Assembly (NCBI GenBank): GCA_964512955.1
Contig: CAZEKX010000039.1
Location: 1 to 17,776 of the forward strand
Direction: 5' to 3'
Length of the DNA stretch: 17,776 bases
Source of the DNA: HGM04593 sp964512955
Lineage (GTDB): Bacteria; Bacteroidota; Bacteroidia; Bacteroidales; Bacteroidaceae
The notes beneath the pieces are model-generated. The model saw only the letters and a list, made by a program, of their open reading frames with translations. It had not been told where the DNA came from and ran no database searches. Below, piece by piece: positions 14,365-17,776 of the stretch; positions within the stretch are counted from its first letter, which is position 1, and each line of letters begins with the position of its first letter. Both the position numbers and the translations under genes were made by a program.

Positions 14365-16389
14365 TCAGGATAATTTTTCACTATTTTTATCTGTTAATAT
14401 CATTGAAAGAAATTCATCCTCATTAACAAGTGCCACACCCAATTTTTGAGCCTTTTCCAATTTACTTGGTCCCATGTTATCTCCTGCAAGAATAAAAGAT
14501 GTTGCTTTACTTACGCTTGCAACGTTTCGTCCCCCGTTTCTCTCTATCATATCTTTATATTCATCGCGTGAATGTTTCATGAACACTCCACTTATAACAA
14601 TACTCTTTCCTTTCAATATTTCGGTGTGTGCAGAAAGCACCTCGGGCGCAAGTTCAAATTGCAACCCTGCCATTCTAAGCCTCTCTATCAGCACTTTGTT
14701 ATCGTTTTTTGCAAAGAACTGCTGTACACTCATAGCAATTCTTTCACCAATTTCATCGACCGCCATCAGTTCGGGCAGTGTAGCGGACATCAATGCATCG
14801 ATATTAAGGAATGCACGTGCAAGGCGTTTTGCAACTGTAACACCTACAAAACGTATTCCTAATGCAAAAAGCACACGTTCAAACGGGACCTTACGCGATT
14901 CGGCAATACCGGCAATCATATTCTCTGCCGATTTTGCACCCATACGAGGAAGAAACATAAGTTCAGTAGCCTGCAATGTATATAGGTCGGCAATATCCTT
15001 CACAAGCCCCAAATTATATAACAATTCTACTGTTTCGGGTCCTAAAGAATCGATATTCATCGCTTCGCGAGTAACAAAATGCTCAATACGCGCCTTTATC
15101 TGAGGCGAACATCCCGTATCGTTAGTACAATAGTGTCCGGCTTCGCCTTCGTATCGAACCAGTGGAGTGCCACATTCGGGACATTTGCTTATGAAACGTA
15201 CCTTATCACCTATCAGGATACGTGCATCCAAATCGACACCTGTAATTTTTGGGATAATTTCACCACCTTTTTCAACATACACCATATCGCCAATATGCAA
15301 ATCGAGTTTTTCTATAATATCGGCATTATGCAACGACGCACGTTTCACAACCGTACCCGACAACTGCACCGGGTCGAGGTTTGCCACCGGAGTAACAACT
15401 CCGGTACGTCCTACTTGATACGTAACCCCATTGAGACGTGTAACGGCACGTTCAGCCTGAAATTTATATGCAATGGCCCAACGTGGTGATTTTGCCGTAT
15501 ACCCCAGATTTTTTTGCTGGAGTATAGAGTTTACCTTAAGAACAATACCATCGGTTGCAAACGGCAGATTTTTTCGTTCAACATCCAACCTATCTATAAA
15601 CTCAAATATCTCTTCGAGAGTTTTACACTTCTTTGTAATATCAGATACTTTGAAACCCCACTGTTCGGCAACTTTTAAATTTTCATAATGCCCATCACAA
15701 GGCAACTCATCACCAAGCATGTAATATAAGAATGCATCGAGTTTTCTTTTTGCAACAGTTGTTGAATCCAACAACTTAAGAGTACCCGAGGCTGCATTGC
15801 GCGGATTTGCAAAGAGGGATTCTTCTGCCACTTCACGTTCCTTATTCAACATCTCGAAAACATCCCAAGGCATAAGAACCTCACCACGTATTTCAAACTC
15901 TTTTGGATAGCCACTGCCCGATAATACCAATGGTACAGAACGTATTGTTTTCACATTTGCCGTAACGTCATCGCCTTTCTCGCCATCGCCACGAGTAACA
16001 GCCTGTACAAGTTTTCCATCGATATAAGTAAGAGAGATAGATGTTCCATCGAATTTAAGTTCACAACACACCTCAAAATCTTCGTTCAATGCACGTTTCA
16101 CACGTTCATAGAAATCGGCAACTTCGGTTTTGGAGTATGTATTCCCCAATGACAACATCGGATATTTATGTGCCACCTGTTTAAAACCTTTTGTTATATC
16201 ACTTCCAACACGCTGTGTGGGCGAATTAGAATCGTACATTTCGGGATGCTCCGCCTCTAAATCCTGTAGTTCGCGCATTAACATGTCGAACTCCATATCA
16301 CCTATTTCGGGGGCACTCAACACATAATATTTTCTATTATGCTCGTGCAACAACTTACGAAGTTCCAATATTCGTTCTTGCGGTGTCAT
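14365..16389 (-). CDS. ligA: NAD-dependent DNA ligase
   Basis: The replicative and repair ligase of bacteria, 674 residues, full length. Domains in order: an N-terminal NMN-binding part with HNRKYYVLSAPEIGD (17-31); the adenylation domain, whose catalytic Lys is K112 in CCELKFDG, with RNAASGTLKLLD and DGIVLKVN further on; an OB fold including YQVGRTGVVTPVA; a four-Cys zinc finger (C403, C406, C421, C427); helix-hairpin-helix repeats around LPRMGAKSAENM (480-491); and a C-terminal BRCT domain (about 591-665). No part is missing. It is bounded upstream by a hairpin that isolates it from the lipoprotein gene and ends 75 bp before dapA, with no clear terminator between. Confidence 0.98.
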   Translation of the reverse strand: MTPQERILELRKLLHEHNRKYYVLSAPEIGDMEFDMLMRELQDLEAEHPEMYDSNSPTQRVGSDITKGFKQVAHKYPMLSLGNTYSKTEVADFYERVKRALNEDFEVCCELKFDGTSISLTYIDGKLVQAVTRGDGEKGDDVTANVKTIRSVPLVLSGSGYPKEFEIRGEVLMPWDVFEMLNKEREVAEESLFANPRNAASGTLKLLDSTTVAKRKLDAFLYYMLGDELPCDGHYENLKVAEQWGFKVSDITKKCKTLEEIFEFIDRLDVERKNLPFATDGIVLKVNSILQQKNLGYTAKSPRWAIAYKFQAERAVTRLNGVTYQVGRTGVVTPVANLDPVQLSGTVVKRASLHNADIIEKLDLHIGDMVYVEKGGEIIPKITGVDLDARILIGDKVRFISKCPECGTPLVRYEGEAGHYCTNDTGCSPQIKARIEHFVTREAMNIDSLGPETVELLYNLGLVKDIADLYTLQATELMFLPRMGAKSAENMIAGIAESRKVPFERVLFALGIRFVGVTVAKRLARAFLNIDALMSATLPELMAVDEIGERIAMSVQQFFAKNDNKVLIERLRMAGLQFELAPEVLSAHTEILKGKSIVISGVFMKHSRDEYKDMIERNGGRNVASVSKATSFILAGDNMGPSKLEKAQKLGVALVNEDEFLSMILTDKNSEKLS

Positions 16390-16460
16390 TATTCTCTTTT
16401 TTAATTATAATCGCTTAAAAAGATGATGTTGTTTTAAAGCGCGAATTTACAAAATATAAA

Positions 16461-16507
16461 TTAAACCGGAGAGTGTCCATATAAAAAAATGACACTCTCC
16501 GGTTTAA
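16461..16507 (-). terminator. Strong hairpin terminator between the lipoprotein gene and ligA
   Basis: TTAAACCGGAGAGTGTC (16461-16477) pairs perfectly over 17 bp with 16491-16507, around a 13-nt A/T-rich loop. It lies 26 nt after the stop of the lipoprotein gene and about 70 nt before ligA on the minus strand. The trailing sequence is AT-rich rather than a clean U run, so termination efficiency is uncertain, but the stem is strong. Confidence 0.75.
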
Positions 16508-16533
16508 TATTTTCTATCACCTATTCTATTTAA

Positions 16534-16959
16534 TCAAAAGCCTGAGTATGTATATGTAACAAGAAGATATGTTTGTTTGTAAATTGTTGTAAATTTACCA
16601 CTTACATTATATGTAATATTTCTTCCTTTATCGGCCTTAACAAAACCTATTCCCATATTTGAGAACCCATTCCCAACAAGTGTATTGCAATAGGTATTCC
16701 AAGCAGCCTCATCCACCGCATATACAAAGGTGGTTGCATTTGCTGTTTGCAAATAGCCCATTGCATCATAACTAAAAGCGGGGAATGAAGACATTACAGG
16801 AGCCAGTTGAGCCTGCTGAGCAGGAGTAAACACACCCATAGTATATCCATTCTTGGCAAAAGCACTGTTAACCGATTTAGCGGTACTACACGAAGTTGTA
16901 GAGATTGTGGTTGCAAGCATCACAATCATTACTGCGAATACAAATAATTTCTTCATCAT
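16534..16959 (-). CDS. Small predicted lipoprotein of unknown function
   Basis: A complete 141-residue protein with an export signal: a basic start (MMKK), a hydrophobic core (LFVFAVMIVMLATTIS) and a Cys at position 24 in the context STTSCST. This resembles a signal peptidase II site, though the lipobox lacks the usual Leu at -3. The mature part is about 117 residues, rich in Thr, Ser, Tyr and Asn, and ends in alternating aromatic beta-strand-like sequence (TTIYKQTYLLVTYTYSGF). I recognise no family, but the composition fits a small surface- or periplasm-facing beta protein. It is a single gene between the portal-like fragment (82 bp upstream) and a strong hairpin. Confidence 0.8.
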   Translation of the reverse strand: MMKKLFVFAVMIVMLATTISTTSCSTAKSVNSAFAKNGYTMGVFTPAQQAQLAPVMSSFPAFSYDAMGYLQTANATTFVYAVDEAAWNTYCNTLVGNGFSNMGIGFVKADKGRNITYNVSGKFTTIYKQTYLLVTYTYSGF

Positions 16960-17041
16960 ATAATATTGATTTTTATTTTATTTATCGACTGCGAAGATAA
17001 TATTTTTATTTAACAAGATGTTTTGTTTCTTTAAAAATTTA

Positions 17042-17776
17042 TCACATTTCCTGCAATTCTGTTTCAGAGGGCATATCGTTTGTTTGTGAGACAACATCGG
17101 CAGGCATAGATTGTTCATTACTGCCATTTGTTGCATTTTGCAATTGAGCCATAAGTTCCGGCGGAATTCCACTCATGGGATTTCCTTGCGCCACCTGCTC
17201 TTCATTACGCTTAATTGCCTCCAATATTTTATTTGCAAATGGGTATGAAGTATTCTCAAGCAATGTTTTTACATCCAAAGCCTGCGCTCTGAACAGTTCC
17301 ATAAGAAAATCATTTGCCAGCATCTGAAATGCGGGAGTATTATACCCTTCGGAAATTGTCAAATCTATTTCGGCATTTTGTACTTTTTCGGGATTATACC
17401 ATTTAGCCTCTTCACTGTAATCGCTACCGGCAATATCTATGTAACGACTTTCGGTATAGAATTGTTGAATAGTCTTCATTAATTTATTATCACGACGACG
17501 ACGAAATAGGCGAAAACTATCGAACATGCCTTTAAGATTCAACGAAGAGTTATATGCCTGCTGAGCATAGAGACTTGCCGGTGTTCCGGCTTTAGGTGCT
17601 TGTCCTTGCATAGCCGAGTTTACACCCGAAATTTCGTTAATCAAGCGCAACTGCAAACTGAGCAATTCAAAATCACCAGCCACCGATGCACCACTGTTAT
17701 ATTGGCGTACAACACCATCGATACTCTGCCCCGGTTTAAGTTTTACAAACAGCACACCATTGTAACGTACATATTC
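17042..17776 (-). CDS. Phage portal-like protein, C-terminal 244 residues (runs off right edge)
   Basis: The frame is open at the right edge and ends at TGA (17044-17042). The first Met-like codon in it is an internal GTG, so the real start lies outside the window. The visible 244 residues resemble the C-terminal half of tailed-phage portal proteins of the P22/crAss-like kind: a long helix with INEISGVNSAMQGQ, then TPASLYAQQAYNSS, a helical stem with a basic FRLFRRRRDNK, and a variable Gln/Asn/Glu-rich tail containing SGIPPELMAQLQN. In phages such a protein forms the dodecameric DNA gateway of the capsid. No capsid or scaffold gene follows on the strand; a lipoprotein gene and ligA do. Assignment rests on motif memory and overall form. 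Confidence 0.55.
   Translation of the reverse strand, partial: EYVRYNGVLFVKLKPGQSIDGVVRQYNSGASVAGDFELLSLQLRLINEISGVNSAMQGQAPKAGTPASLYAQQAYNSSLNLKGMFDSFRLFRRRRDNKLMKTIQQFYTESRYIDIAGSDYSEEAKWYNPEKVQNAEIDLTISEGYNTPAFQMLANDFLMELFRAQALDVKTLLENTSYPFANKILEAIKRNEEQVAQGNPMSGIPPELMAQLQNATNGSNEQSMPADVVSQTNDMPSETELQEM

Noticed and set aside
14474..15103. A 209-codon plus-strand frame antisense to ligA.
   Set aside because: It mirrors the HhH/BRCT-coding region of an intact ligA, has low-complexity Ser/Ile content and no supporting signal.
1..17776. CRISPR arrays, tRNA/rRNA genes, insertion sequences with terminal inverted repeats, or riboswitches.
   Set aside because: Reading both strands, I saw no repeated-spacer pattern, no tRNA cloverleaf ending in CCA, no transposase and no known riboswitch core. 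The inverted repeats found are all intergenic and explained as terminators.

Overview
The window reads as a chromosomal segment from a Bacteroidota member, most likely order Bacteroidales. Three things point there. The housekeeping proteins have the Bacteroidales style: a PheS with a Cys cluster, a ~416-residue Pgk, a MaeB fused to a phosphotransacetylase domain, and a TIGR02757 protein. Start sites lack strong Shine-Dalgarno sequences. The best promoter candidates fit the Bacteroidota pattern TTTG / TAnnTTTG. I do not claim a genus.

Layout, left to right. Positions 1-1398 (minus strand) hold an AT-rich pair of unrecognised genes that overlap by ATGA; the second runs off the left edge. Positions 1399-1695 contain a 14-codon mini-ORF and a start-less C-terminal remnant of a winged-helix protein. 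From 1696 ordinary chromosome begins: a compact SpoT/Rel-type (p)ppGpp enzyme (minus), then, divergently, pheS, nth, pgk and a large TPR protein (all plus). Strong hairpin terminators follow pheS and pgk. A 44-bp perfect palindrome separates the TPR gene from a convergent minus-strand series. That series is transcribed right to left: ligA, dapA, a D-2-hydroxyacid dehydrogenase, a TIGR02757-family protein and maeB. The last four are 17, 16 and 32 bp apart and may be one transcript. Right of ligA, behind another strong hairpin, lie a small predicted lipoprotein and the C-terminal part of a phage portal-like protein that runs off the right edge.

The core genes serve translation (pheS), DNA repair and replication (nth, ligA, possibly TIGR02757), central carbon flow (pgk, maeB), lysine/diaminopimelate synthesis (dapA) and stringent-response control (SpoT/Rel-like). 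They are not one pathway. The window is a housekeeping block flanked by two accessory edges, an AT-rich cassette on the left and phage-derived sequence on the right.

Most notable points: the RSH enzyme appears to keep an intact hydrolase domain while its synthetase motifs are eroded and its helical linker is nearly gone; the TIGR02757 protein shares the catalytic-Asp motif of the Nth encoded in the same window; an apparently isolated portal gene lies next to housekeeping genes; and the left cassette could not be assigned to any known family.
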